A stretch of 64,000 nucleotides of DNA, taken from assembly GCF_000143415.4 (NCBI RefSeq), contig NW_003314280.1, positions 839,262-903,261 of the forward strand, read 5' to 3'. Below are positions 23,672 to 33,841 of the stretch, in pieces; position 1 is the first letter of the stretch, and the number at the start of each line of letters is the position of its first letter. The notes under the pieces were generated by a model that made no database searches, was not told the origin of the DNA, and saw only the letters and a list, made by a program, of their open reading frames with translations. The DNA comes from Selaginella moellendorffii. Its lineage: Eukaryota; Streptophyta; Lycopodiopsida; Selaginellales; Selaginellaceae. The position numbers were made by a program, and so were the translations under genes.

Positions 23672-24642
23672 TCAGGTAACGTAACAGGCACATTCTTAAG
23701 ATCGAACCTTCATAATTGCTTGTGCAGGGGAAGTTTTTAGCCTCTACTACGAGTATAAGTTCCCTCTCTCGAAACAGCTCTCGGCGGTACGACTTCTCAT
23801 TGCTGTTTTTGGATGCAGTGATAGGATCCAGTCTCGGTTGGATCAAATCACTCGAGACAAAGTTTTCTCCCCACGAATTTAGTAGAACTTTGACTTGCGA
23901 GCTTCGATCGATCCAGCTTACTTACGAACAATTCAAACAAACCATTGTTTTGTTTTGTTTGTCTCTCTCTTTGTTTTGAAGAAACCCAGAAACCCAGAGC
24001 CAGCAAGCCAGGAAGGAGGAGACAGACACTCCCAAGTAAGCAAGCATGTTCTTCAAGGCTTTAAAATCGCCAGTGGCTTTCTCTTGTATTAAACAAAGAA
24101 AGGTCCCTTTACAAGCAAGGGAATATGCTGGCTATGGAGGGAGGCCGGCCCCCAAAACTTAAAAATCCCCCATTTGAATTGTTTGCTTCCGCAACGGACT
24201 TTTCAGTTCCAGTCCCTATCGCCAGCTTCTTCTCTTTTTTTTTTTCTCTCGCGTTCTTAGATTATAAGCATGCTTAAAGCTTTTAACCCTCCCAAAAACA
24301 TTCAAAAACGGGCGGGATGATTTAACATGTGCCACGTCGGCAAAGACATGGCATAAAGCTGGCCCTTGGATGCGGCTCATCGACGGCCAATGCCGTTGCG
24401 GCTTCCCTTCCCCTAATCTTTAGCTCGCTGCGCTGGGGCGTCTAGCTCGATCGATCGATCGATCCACACTCTCTCCGCGGCTACTGATGCCCGGATTTGC
24501 TCGGCGATCGGATTGATGCTGTTGCTGGCCGCGCCTGCGATGACCCCCGGGGGAGATGCCTGGCAATGCCTGTGCCGCTGCGCCACCAGGGCCGCCCGGG
24601 TGAGCGAGTAGCAGATCTGGAAGGGAAAAGAAGCTGCAAGAG
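23672..24642. other. Intergenic; 3' end of ABCB27 and cyclin promoter
   Basis: No convincing gene. The first 400 bp have a TTTGTTTTG/TTTGTTTG-rich stretch at about 23950-23980. The 24360-24640 part is GC-rich and includes four GATC units (24448-24463). It is likely the promoter and 5'UTR of the second cyclin. Open frames on the minus strand here are Arg/Ala-rich noise. Confidence 0.4.
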
Positions 24643-26529
24643 ATGGCGTCCAAGCGATCTGCCATGGACGACGACGCGCGCCTGGCGGCGGCGCCTTCCA
24701 CTCAGGCCAAGAAGCGCCCGGCGCTGGCCAGTCTTTCCAACTCGTGCAATGTGCCAGTGGTTCGCCCCGCCATGGCTGCCGCCGCCGCGCAGGTAAGCGT
24801 AGCAGTGCCGAGTTCTTCGCTTTCTTGGGTCGAATACTTCTTGGGCTGTGGCAGATTGTGGGAAAGGCCAAGGCTTTATGCGCAGGGGACGAGAACGCCC
24901 CATCTTTGATGCATCGCGAAGCTCAGCAGCTTTTACAGATCGATGAAACGTTTGAGTCTCCGGCTGCCAAGGCGAATCCGGCCGCTGTCGCTTCCTTGGA
25001 GCGTAAAACGGTGCAAAGTTTGTACATTTCGAGCTCGCGATCTTCAGGTAGGAATGAAAGAACGCTTCTTTCTTTTTATCCTTGTGGCAACAAAAGTTTC
25101 TTTTTTTTTTCCTTTGTTTGTAGAAACATTGCTCAAGAGCTTCAAAGACATTGATCTGGAAAACAAGGACCCCCAGATGTGTGGAGTTTATGCCACAGAG
25201 ATCTACCACCATCTCCGAATCAGAGAGGTTTGTAGTTTATGTTCTTCTCGTTCTTTTTTTTCTTGTTGGATTTTTGGTTGTTGGTTGATTGTCTAACAAT
25301 CATAATTTGATTGTGTTGCTCCGCCAGCTGAAACGAAGGCCAACAACTAATTTTATGGAAGTCGTGCAACGAGATATCAACGCTAGCATGCGAGGAATTC
25401 TAGTGGATTGGCTGGTGGAGGTAATGCATTCGGCTTTCTTCTTTGTTTGTTCTTGTGATCTGTTCTTGACTGGAATTTCCTGCGGTGATTTTCCTCTTCG
25501 CAGGTTGCCGAGGAGTACAAGCTTGTACCCGACACACTATATCTAACTGTTTCATATATAGATCGTTACCTTTCTGCAAACGTTGTCAATCGTCAACGGT
25601 TACAGCTGCTTGGAGTTTCTTGCATGCTTATTGCCGCGTACGTTCATTGTTATAAGCCCGGGCATGCAGTGTAAAAGGCGAGTTTTTTTTCCTTTCAGAA
25701 AATACGAGGAGATTTGTGCTCCCCAGGTTGAGGAATTTTGCTACATAACCGACAATACGTACTCGAAGGAGGAGGTATGTTGAGTTGCTTTCTCTCATTG
25801 ATTAGATCTAATCTGTTTCTTTGGACAGGTTCTTATCATGGAGAGACAAGTACTGAACAATTTGCGGTTTGAGCTTACTACTCCCACGATCAAGACATTC
25901 CTAAGGTGAGGACTTTACGTTTTGCACTGGTTGTATTAACAACTCTGAATTAGACGGTTCATGCGGGCAGCGCAGGCTTCTTACCACGTAAGTTTTTGAG
26001 TTGCAAACTAGTGGAGTGTTTCTTATTTGCTTATCTTTTCTCAGACCCCGTCTCTTCAGCTGGAATTCCTTGGCAATTTTCTAGCCGAACTCAGCCTCGT
26101 TGAGTACACATTCCTCAAGTACAAGCCATCGATGATCGCTGCGTCGGCCGTTTTCCTTGCAAAGCTTACAGTCGACCCCACTGAAGATCCTTGGGTAAGC
26201 CATTTTTTAGCGGATCACATATCAACAAAATAAATTCTTGTCTGTTCCAGAATGGAACGTTACGACACTACACCGGATATTGTGCGTCAGAGTTAGCACA
26301 GTGTGTGCGCGACATTCATGAGCTGCAGTGTAACACCAAAGGCTGTGGCCTACCGGCTGTGAGAGAAAAGTACAAGCAGCACAAAGTAAAGTTTTTTCAC
26401 CGCTCCATATCTACCAGAAGTTTTTCCATCTCACGGACTTCTTCTCAATCGTTTCTGCAGTTCAAATGCGTCGCAACTTTGGCAGCTCCATCGCCTATCG
26501 CTGCGGAGAAATTCGAGGACGAGGTGTAG
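24643..26529 (+). CDS. CYCA: A-type cyclin, copy 2
   Basis: Eleven exons (24643-24792, 24855-25047, 25124-25227, 25328-25420, 25504-25637, 25699-25774, 25829-25905, 25954-25987, 26045-26194, 26251-26385, 26461-26529) encode 404 residues. The sequence parallels the cyclin at 15.5 kb almost exon by exon: destruction box [88 protein letters not shown]. It differs by a shorter N-terminal region and by one extra intron splitting the [10 protein letters not shown] segment (exons 7 and 8), which is uninterrupted in copy 1. The role should be the same: CDK partner in S/G2/M, degraded through the D-box. A convergent LTP gene again follows, about 180 bp downstream. Confidence 0.93.
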
Positions 26530-26712
26530 AAGAGTTGGGGGCGGTGCTCGTAAACTAAGAGCACACTTGTACACTGGTACTTTTACTAACTTTATGGAGA
26601 CAAATTCTTTATTTTCTTCCTTTGGTGATTTTTATTCCATTGACGACGCTTACACAGTCAGCAGCAGCAGAGTTTCGATCGATCCAGCGGCGAGTTTGGG
26701 TCGTGAGATTCG

Positions 26713-27100
26713 TCACGGGACAGTGTAATCTGCCAGATAAATCAGTGTTCGTGAGACGCGAGACAAGATCTGGAAGAGGAGCGAAGGGCTTACTTCCACA
26801 TTTAAATCCGTGTGGGATGTTTCGGCCGCACGTAGCAGCGATGTGGACGACCCTCTTCATGTTGACGAGGCGGACGACCATGGGCGTGACGTAGCGGCAA
26901 ACGCAGCGCGTGTCGGCGGCCAGAATCGCGTCGCAGCAATCCTTGGTGGGCGCCTCCGGATCGTTGCTGCCCAGGAGAGCGCTGCAATCGTTGGCCAAGC
27001 TCGCCATTTGGGTGCTGCAGCTGGCAGCGTCGATCGATCGGGCGGCAATGGCCACGAAGATCGCGAAGAAGAAGACGATCCAGCAAGCTCGAGCACCCAT
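26713..27100 (-). CDS. Non-specific lipid-transfer protein
   Basis: Exon 1 is 26794-27100; a 17-nt last exon is 26713-26729; 107 residues. A signal peptide (CWIVFFFAIFVAIAARSIDA) is followed by the full eight-cysteine motif: ASC, NDC, DCC, RCVC, ATC, KCG. The protein ends KCGNYTVP, the last four codons and stop coming from the mini-exon. Reading through the donor instead would add a long, Cys-free tail, so the mini-exon is preferred; it has the same position and phase in the other LTP genes here. Secreted lipid carrier, possibly in cuticle formation or defence. It is divergent from FdC2 with 282 bp between start codons. Confidence 0.85.
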
Positions 27101-27382
27101 TTCCTTCACTGTTCTTCCCTCCAGAGGGGAGGGGGTGGATTTAAATAAAAAAGCGCGCGAGCGAGGAGGGTAGGTTTCTGGATCGTAACGTTCTCGGGAA
27201 TCAGCGGCTGGGATCTGGGGGATGTTACGAATCGGGTGGCTGATTCTGGCCCGGAATCTATCCGCTACCCCTGTTCTAGGGCTCTTGGGAACGAGAAGAT
27301 AGAAGGTACGAATGGTCTCAGCTCCTCGGCAAATGGAGCTGCCGCATTCCAACCGCGATTTCTCTTTGCAGAAGGGCAGGGG

Positions 27383-27886
27383 ATGGCAGCGATACCGGCA
27401 GCAGCAGCGGCGGCGGCGGCGATTTGCCCTCTCGTCTCGATTCAGTCGCGGCGGCGGCGGTGGCGGCTGGGCCGAATTGCCGTGCGCGCGGCGGCGAGTG
27501 AGGAGGTGGCCGTGCACACGGTGACCGTCCACGATCGGCAGCGAGGGCTTGTGCATCGGTTCCAGGTGCCGGAGGATCAGTACATCCTCCACACCGCCGA
27601 GGGGGAGGAGATCGAGCTGCCGTTTTCGTGCCGGCATGGGTGCTGCACGGCGTGCGCGGTGAGGATCAAGTCGGGGAAGATCAATCAGCCCGAGGCGCTG
27701 GGGATCTCGGCGGAGCTCAAGGCGCAGGGGTATGGGCTGCTGTGCGTGGGCTATCCTCTGTCGGACGTGGAGGTGGAAACCCAGGACGAGGACGAGGTGT
27801 ATTGGCTCCAGTTTGGGCGATACTTTGCGCGGGGGCCTGTGGAGCGCGACGATTATGCCCTGGAGCTTGCCACTGGGGATGAGTGA
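27383..27886 (+). CDS. FdC2: Ferredoxin C2, plastid [2Fe-2S] ferredoxin with C-terminal extension
   Basis: Single-exon gene of 167 residues. The start is the ATG at 27383; the frame is open further upstream but has no ATG there. Residues 1 to about 38 (Ala-run, then RRRRWRLGR) form a transit peptide. The iron-sulfur ligands are in CRHGCCTACAV (C-x4-C-x2-C) and the fourth Cys in LLCVGYP. The C-terminal extension, with DEDEVYWLQFGRYFARGP and RDDYALELATGDE, is diagnostic of FdC2. In Arabidopsis and rice FdC2 is needed for normal chlorophyll and photosynthetic electron flow; its redox potential and partners differ from those of leaf ferredoxin. Codon use is strongly GC-biased like the neighbouring nitrate reductase gene. 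Confidence 0.95.
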   Translation: MAAIPAAAAAAAAICPLVSIQSRRRRWRLGRIAVRAAASEEVAVHTVTVHDRQRGLVHRFQVPEDQYILHTAEGEEIELPFSCRHGCCTACAVRIKSGKINQPEALGISAELKAQGYGLLCVGYPLSDVEVETQDEDEVYWLQFGRYFARGPVERDDYALELATGDE

Positions 27887-28351
27887 GCGAGATAAATTTT
27901 GTGCTTATAATTTATAAACATGTTTATAGTATAGTATAAAACTTGGGTTTAGACTGAGCTAATTTAATGATTCTAGTATTTTATAGAAATATTTTTTAAA
28001 TTTAAACTGAATTTTCCTAACTACTTTTTGCAGCAAGAATCAATGCACAAAACCTAGTCAATGAAAAGTCAATGTACAGAACCTAGTCAATGCAAAGTCA
28101 ATAAAAATCAGAAAGTAGACAGAAAATCTTTTCAACGGAATATCTTCTCATTGGCCATGACGGATGAAACTTTTGTAAGAATTTTTGCGGGACGCCACGA
28201 GTAGTTTTTTGGCATTTCAATGAAAATATTTTCTTCATTTCACTCTTGAAAACCAGTGATTTTCATTTTATAACAATGGTTGTATATTCGAATGTACAAG
28301 GTGACTGCGAAAAGAAAAATAAAAATGAAAATTGGATGTGTACGCAGTTCT
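27887..28351. other. Intergenic AT-rich spacer
   Basis: Convergent 3' ends of FdC2 and nitrate reductase. A repeated word, AGAACCTAGTCAATG/AAACCTAGTCAATG, occurs at about 28048-28062 and 28077-28091. No gene is seen. Confidence 0.6.
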
Positions 28352-31300
28352 CTAGAACTGGTAGCAACTGGACTTGGAGTAGCCGTGCTTGGCCAGGTTT
28401 GGGAGGCAAGCCAGATCGATCATCGCCGGCGGGCCACACATGAACGCCACCGCCTCGTCCGACCCTCTGGCTAGGTGATCCCGGACAACCTCCTCGCTGA
28501 TGTATCCCACACTGTACTTCCAATTGCTCGGCTCGCGAGGATGACTCAGGACGTACCACACCCGGAACTTGGCGGCGTGGCTCTCAGCCCACGAATCCAA
28601 CTCCGCTCGCAGCATTATATCCTCGTCCGTCCGGTTGGCGTAGACGAGCGAGATCCGGGTGGTGTCCTCCTTGTCTCGAAGAATCGCCTTGATCACCTGG
28701 TAGACCGGCGTGATCCCAGTCCCTCCCGCGAGCATGGCGATGTCGCTCGCAAACTTTGCGTCGCCGTTGACGGTGAACTTCCCCCGCCCGAGGTACTGGA
28801 TGTGTCCGATCGGTCCCTTGAGATTGATCGAGTCGCCGATGGCGAGCGAGTCGAGGTGCTGGGACATGATCCCTCCGCCCGGGAAGTTTGGGTGGACGTT
28901 CTTGTAGTAGACCCGGATGAGGAGCTCGACGTGGCCGATGGAGTCCTCGTCGTCGTCCGAGGAGATCGGCGTGTAGGCGCGGATGCAGAGCTTGGAGTTG
29001 ACGGTGGCGGAGACGAGGACGTGCTTGCCAGTAGGGAGGCCGAGGACTTGATCGCGGGATGGGAGAGCGAAGCGGAGGCGGCGGAGATCCGCGCTGATGT
29101 TCACGCGCGCGACGAGCTTGCAGGGGATGTTCTGCCGCGGGTTGAGCGCCACTGGCCTCGATGCCGGGAGGGCTTCCAGGATTGGAGCGAGCGTGTTGAG
29201 GCTGAGCGCCGAGAGCGCCCGGTTGCCGCCGTGGAGCGACGTCTCCGGGCTCGTGTCCGCCGACGAGAAGCTCCCGGCCGTGCTCACGAGCTCCCCAATC
29301 TTATAGTCCTCGAGCAGCGCCTTGGCGCGGGCCGAGTGGATGGCCTCGAACTCCTCCGTGCAGTCGGTGCCGGCGTTGATGAGGATGCTGTCTGCGCCGC
29401 CGGGGTGATCCTTGAGGAAGGACGTGCAGTCGTAGACGGAGCTGTTGACGACGATCCAGGGCGAGTCGGGCTTGCTGTGCTTGCGCACCTCGGACATGGT
29501 GATGGAGGAGAGGCCCTGGTTGAGGAAGGGCGAGGAGGCGCTCTTGATCATGGCCTTGCCGGGCTTGCTCGACGCAATCAGGTCGCTGCTCTTGGTCTCC
29601 TCTTCCTTTTGCTTCACCATCCAGCCGCCGGGCTGGTTGCCCGGCCGCGTCGGGTGCTCGAACGCCAGCGCCACGCCCCCCAGCTTCCCCTTGCAGGGAT
29701 GGACCTTCACCCGGAACCAGCAGTTGTTCATCATCCCCTGCCACCATAGCCCGAGAGATCGAACCATCAGAACTACCGATCAATCCCAAAGATCCACTGC
29801 CACTTACCATGAGGTTCCAGATGAGCTCCTTGGGCTGCGTGTTCATGCTCTCGTCCCACGCGCGCACCGCGATCTCCCGCGCCTGGAGGAGCTCCATCGC
29901 CTCCACGCCCAGCTCCCAGAAGCTCCAACACCAGTGCTTGCCATACTTGGTGGGCCGCTCCGGGTGCGTCAGATCCGCCAGCGCCCACGTCTCGCCGCCG
30001 TCGAGCGTCACCTCAACCCTGATCACCTTCCTCCCGCCCCCTGCCATCGCCATTTTCAAAAGTCAGCATATTCTCGTGCAAAATATCTCCCGTACCGGAA
30101 TATGCGTAGCCGCTCATCTTGTACGGCGACTGTATCGACACCGGGTTGATGGGCAGGCTGTCGCCGTGCGCGGGAGTGGTGATAACCGAGTTGATGTTGA
30201 GCTCGTTGATCACATACTCGGGCCTCTTCCACCACCCTAGAAATGGAGCAAAACAAAAAAAAAACAAAAATGGAGATGAGAGCGAGCTCTTCCCAGATTC
30301 TTGGAGTGGAGATTCTATGACGCGAGAGAAACAAAAGAGATGGGGAACAAGGAAAGAATTATACTACTGACCTTCGGCGCTGGCAATGTCGGAATCGACG
30401 TGTGAGGGCAGCACCTTGTTGTCCTGGTAGTGGTAATAGTTGGTGGACTCGGCGGCGGTGACCTCGATCTTACGCAGCCACTTGACCATCCGGCCGCCGA
30501 TCACGCCTGGGATGATCATCCGTACGGGGAAGCCGTGGTCGGGCGGGAGAGGGCGTCCGTTTTGCATGTAGGCGACTAGCACGTCCTGCGTCACGTCCAT
30601 GGCCTTCTCCACCCGTATCCCCGTGCCGTACCCGTCGCCCCCGCATTTGGGGAGCGAATCCCCGCCCTCGAAGCACACGAAGCGGGCCCCGCGGCGAAGG
30701 CCGCCGCAGGCTTTGAGCACGTCGCGGAGAAGGGCGCCCTTCCACACGGACGTGCTGACGCCCGCCGCCCCCCAGTTGAAGCCCACGCTCTGCCGCACCA
30801 TGTTTTGCTCCTTGCGCCGGTTGCCCGCACAGACGAGCGTGACGGGCAGCTCCCGCGCGGGGAGGCGCAGGAGGTCGTCCATGGTGAGCACCGCGGGGCG
30901 GCGCACCATGCCGCCCACGTGGAGGCGCCACTCGGCCCAGGTGCCGCGCGGCACGGGCCCGTGGTTGCGCACGTAGTGCAGCGCCGCCGGGGTGATGAAG
31001 CCGTGCTGCATGAGGCGGGGCAGCGGCGGCTCCGCGTTGAAGGGGTGGCGGCCCGTGAGGCGGACCATGTCCGGGTGCCGCGACACCCACTCGTCCGAGG
31101 TGCCCACGTCGCGCTCGTCGCTGCCAAACTCCTCCACTTCCTCCACTTGCTCTTCCAGGATCCATTCCTCCTCCTCCTCCTCCGATTCTTCTTCGTCTTC
31201 CTCGCACGAATTCTTGGGCTTGGGCAGCTCCAGCGGCGGCTTGACTGCCGCCTCTCCACCGCCGCCGCCGCCGACCGGCTTGATGGATTGCTCGTCCGCG

Positions 31301-31452
31301 AACTTTACGTGATGGTGGTGGTGGTGGTGGTGATTGTTGTGATGCGCCACCGCCGCCGCCTTGGCCTCGATTCCATTGGCGAGCACCATTCCCCCGTTGA
31401 CGAGCAACAGCGAGCTGCTTTTCTTGGGCAGATCCACCATAGCCGTCCCCAT
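28352..31452 (-). CDS. NIA: Assimilatory nitrate reductase (NADH)
   Basis: Exons 30372-31452, 30096-30236, 29808-30040 and 28352-29737 encode 946 residues. The start is the ATG at 31452. Domains in order: an N-terminal region with an eight-His run (about residues 44-52) and an acidic tract of Glu/Asp; the Mo-cofactor domain with the Mo-ligating Cys in [14 protein letters not shown]; the dimerisation domain ([28 protein letters not shown]). Hinge 1 has KSASSPFLN, which matches the phospho-Ser 14-3-3 inhibitory site of plant enzymes. The cytochrome b5 domain has heme ligands in DHPGGA and IHSARA; the FAD domain has RAYTPIS; the NADH domain has GGTGITP and FMCGPPAMI. It reduces nitrate to nitrite in the cytosol. 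Upstream DNA contains a CA microsatellite. Confidence 0.97.
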
Positions 31453-31817
31453 TCCTTTAAATGGATCCTCTCCCCCCTCCAATTGCTTGATCACGCCTCC
31501 ATCGCCTCAAATCAATCTCCTCCTCAATCTCCCGATTCTTCCTCTCAAGAGCTATCAATGCGAAAAACAGAACCACACCAAACTCTCGAATCGCAATCGA
31601 ATCCCTCCACCGCGCACAGCAGCGCCAATCCAGATTCTCAACGGAAGGACGGATCGAGCATTCCAATTCCGAGACGCAAGCCAATCGAATCGATACTCTC
31701 TCTGTCCAAGTAGAGGGAGAGAGAAGTAAAAGTCACGAAATGTGTGTTCTTGCTTGGCCCCTTGGAGGGGTCAACCAACAAGGAAGGAAATAAAACTGCA
31801 AAGGACTCAAACACAAA

Positions 31818-31856
<39 letters not shown>

Positions 31857-33033
31857 TAAGCCTAGACAGGGAGGGGTGTTTTCCTCTTTTTATACAAGGG
31901 TGGTACGCTGTTAGAACTTGGCCCATGACCATGGGAAGGGCCAACCTTTCTTTCTCCGCTTTCTTAGAGCGCACAGCCCCTTCTCTTTCCTAATTGATTT
32001 GAGACACTGAAAAAAATAACACTTTTAACAAAGAATAAGAGAAAATAAAACAAGACAACAACGCGAAGAATTCTCTCACTTTCTCGAGCCAAGTGCTCTG
32101 ACGTATGAACCGCACGTTTGTCACTGTTGAATCTTCCTGGGTGGTTCTTCTGTCGGACGCTGGTTTGATCAGTGGTCGAGCGTTAATCATCGGTTTGATC
32201 AGTAGCAAAGGATTCGAAGTTGATCGAGTCATTAGTCACCTGGTTTGATCAGTAGCACAACTTTTGAAGTACCATTTGGTTGATCGAGATCATTCGTCTC
32301 CGGAGCGGTTGCTCGGGTGTCAGCTTCAAGGGATGCGATGCGTCTGAATCGACCCACTCCATTGTTAATGCATTAGGAATATATAAACCCAAATTCTTCC
32401 CAAAAGACTTGGAGAGCAGTGACTCACCTGGAAGTTATTTTAATCTCGAGCTCGTGAAGTTTCTCTTTTTTTTTTGTTTCGCCCCCACCTCGATCGACTA
32501 ATTTGTTCCTTCATGCTCGCAACAGCAGCACCACCAGGCTGTCCTGGCTATTTCAAAACACTTGGCAGTATCCCCTCCACGATTAGTGTCCGGCATTAGA
32601 GACTAAGACACCTTGCCAATAGCTCTTCGACTCCCCAAGGAGCAGTAGCGTTTGCATCACCCACGGCACAGCCCAGAACTGTTTTGACGGGACCACCGTT
32701 GGAATCACTGCTACTTGACTCTTGGCTTGTTCCACGGGGCACACCCAAAAAATCTGTGGATCTCATACTTCAGCACAGCCGGCAGTATTAGTCACAACGA
32801 CAGAATCAGAACCATAGAAAAAACATCTTGACTTGAGCAAACCTCTTTTATTTTTCCTTCACTCTCCATGCAATACAGAGGATCTGACCATCCAAACGAG
32901 CATTAAGAGGAGGAAAAGCAAAAAATAAACATGTACCTTGTCAACACTCCTCTACTTTAAGCTCCTGGAGCAAATGATAAAGTGAGAGCCGAAGAGAACA
33001 CAGGGATAGAAGACAGTCACGTATACCTTCGTT
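31453..33033. other. Intergenic: nitrate reductase promoter side and IPMI 3' side
   Basis: No clear gene. It contains a (CA)17 tract at 31819-31852, three dispersed GTTTGATCAGT words at about 32163, 32193 and 32241, and a 56-codon minus-strand ORF with an ATG (32596-32766) of unknown significance. Nitrate-responsive elements were looked for but none can be claimed by eye. Confidence 0.5.
31819..31852. repeat. (CA)n microsatellite
   Basis: Seventeen uninterrupted CA units, about 370 bp upstream of the nitrate reductase start codon. Confidence 0.95.
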
Positions 33034-33807
33034 TCAAGCTGCCGAAGGAATCATCCCAGTCTGCCTCGCGTACGCAAAGATCCCGCCAGCTTCGATCACC
33101 GGCGCGGCATCGCCCAGCGGCTTGAGCGCGTACTCCTTTCCAGTGGAGTGATTCACCACCACGTCGCGCTCCATGTCCACGGTCACGTCGTCCCCGTTGT
33201 GGAACTCGTCACAGATGCGAGCTTCACACTCGACGGGATACATCTCGCCTGTGGCCACCGAGTTCCGGAAGAAGATCCTGGCGTAGGACTCGGCCACCAC
33301 CACCTGGATCCCGGACGCTCCCAGAGCAACAGGGGCGTGCTCGCGGGAGGAGCCACAGCCAAAGTTGGAGCCGGCGATGATGATCGAGTACTTGGTCTTG
33401 CTCTTGCCGGGCTCCATGAACTGTCCATAGTGTGGCGGAAGCCCGGCCATGGCGTAGCTCCCCAGCTTCTCATACTCGTCCGGCTTGGAGGGGACGAGCG
33501 TGAGATACTCGGCCGGAATGATCTGATCGGTGTCGATATTGTCACGCACCACGAAGCATTTGCCCGAGATCCCACGCGACGGTGTGTCCCCGGCCATGGC
33601 GATCACGGGCGCCGCGGAGGCCTTGATCGCCGGAGAGAATGTAGCTATGCGCTGGAGCTTGATGCTCTTGCTGCCCCAGATGCTGCTGGCATTGGCGGCG
33701 CTTGGCAGGGAGATCGAGGCGCGAGGATGCGAACCTGGTGGATATGGAGCTGGCTTGGATGCCGCGGCGGCGCCATGCACGATGAAGCGAGCGCTGGAAG
33801 TCGCCAT
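33034..33807 (-). CDS. IPMI SSU: 3-isopropylmalate dehydratase small subunit, plastid
   Basis: Intronless, 257 residues, start ATG at 33807. The first 65 residues are Ser/Ala/Pro-rich with basic residues, as in a plastid transit peptide. The LeuD swivelling domain follows: NIDTDQIIPAEYLTLVPSKP, then the family signature GSNFGCGSSREHAPVAL, and ARIFFRNSVATGEMYPVE. With the large subunit (not in this window) it isomerises 2-isopropylmalate to 3-isopropylmalate in leucine synthesis; Brassicaceae paralogues act in glucosinolate chain elongation, which does not apply here. Plant small-subunit genes are typically intronless, in agreement. It shares a 34-bp intergenic space with the divergent RNA helicase gene. 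Confidence 0.95.
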   Translation of the reverse strand: MATSSARFIVHGAAAASKPAPYPPGSHPRASISLPSAANASSIWGSKSIKLQRIATFSPAIKASAAPVIAMAGDTPSRGISGKCFVVRDNIDTDQIIPAEYLTLVPSKPDEYEKLGSYAMAGLPPHYGQFMEPGKSKTKYSIIIAGSNFGCGSSREHAPVALGASGIQVVVAESYARIFFRNSVATGEMYPVECEARICDEFHNGDDVTVDMERDVVVNHSTGKEYALKPLGDAAPVIEAGGIFAYARQTGMIPSAA

Positions 33808-33841
33808 TTAAACCCTAGTGAAGCCCTAGAAGAGCCCTAGA
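33808..33841. promoter_or_regulatory. Ultra-short bidirectional promoter/leader with three CCCTAG motifs
   Basis: Only 34 bp separate the ATG of IPMI SSU (minus) and the ATG of the RH13-like helicase (plus). Within it, AACCCTAG, GCCCTAG and GCCCTAG lie at about 10-bp spacing. The first matches the telo-box (AAACCCTA) found in plant promoters of growth and ribosome-related genes. The core promoters must overlap the coding sequences or the 5'UTRs must be extremely short. Confidence 0.6.

Noticed and set aside
27236-27382. N-terminal extension of FdC2
   Set aside because: The open stretch begins with GTG and has no ATG. The ATG at 27383 gives a normal transit peptide and family length.
28475-29749. 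Long 424-codon plus-strand open frame opposite nitrate reductase
   Set aside because: It is the antisense of the GC-rich nitrate reductase exon 4. Third-position GC bias removes stops, and the translation is Arg/Asp/Glu-rich without domains.
30805-31713. 302-codon plus-strand frame opposite the Mo domain of nitrate reductase
   Set aside because: Antisense shadow of a GC-rich exon. Low-complexity Val and Leu runs come from the His and acidic tracts.
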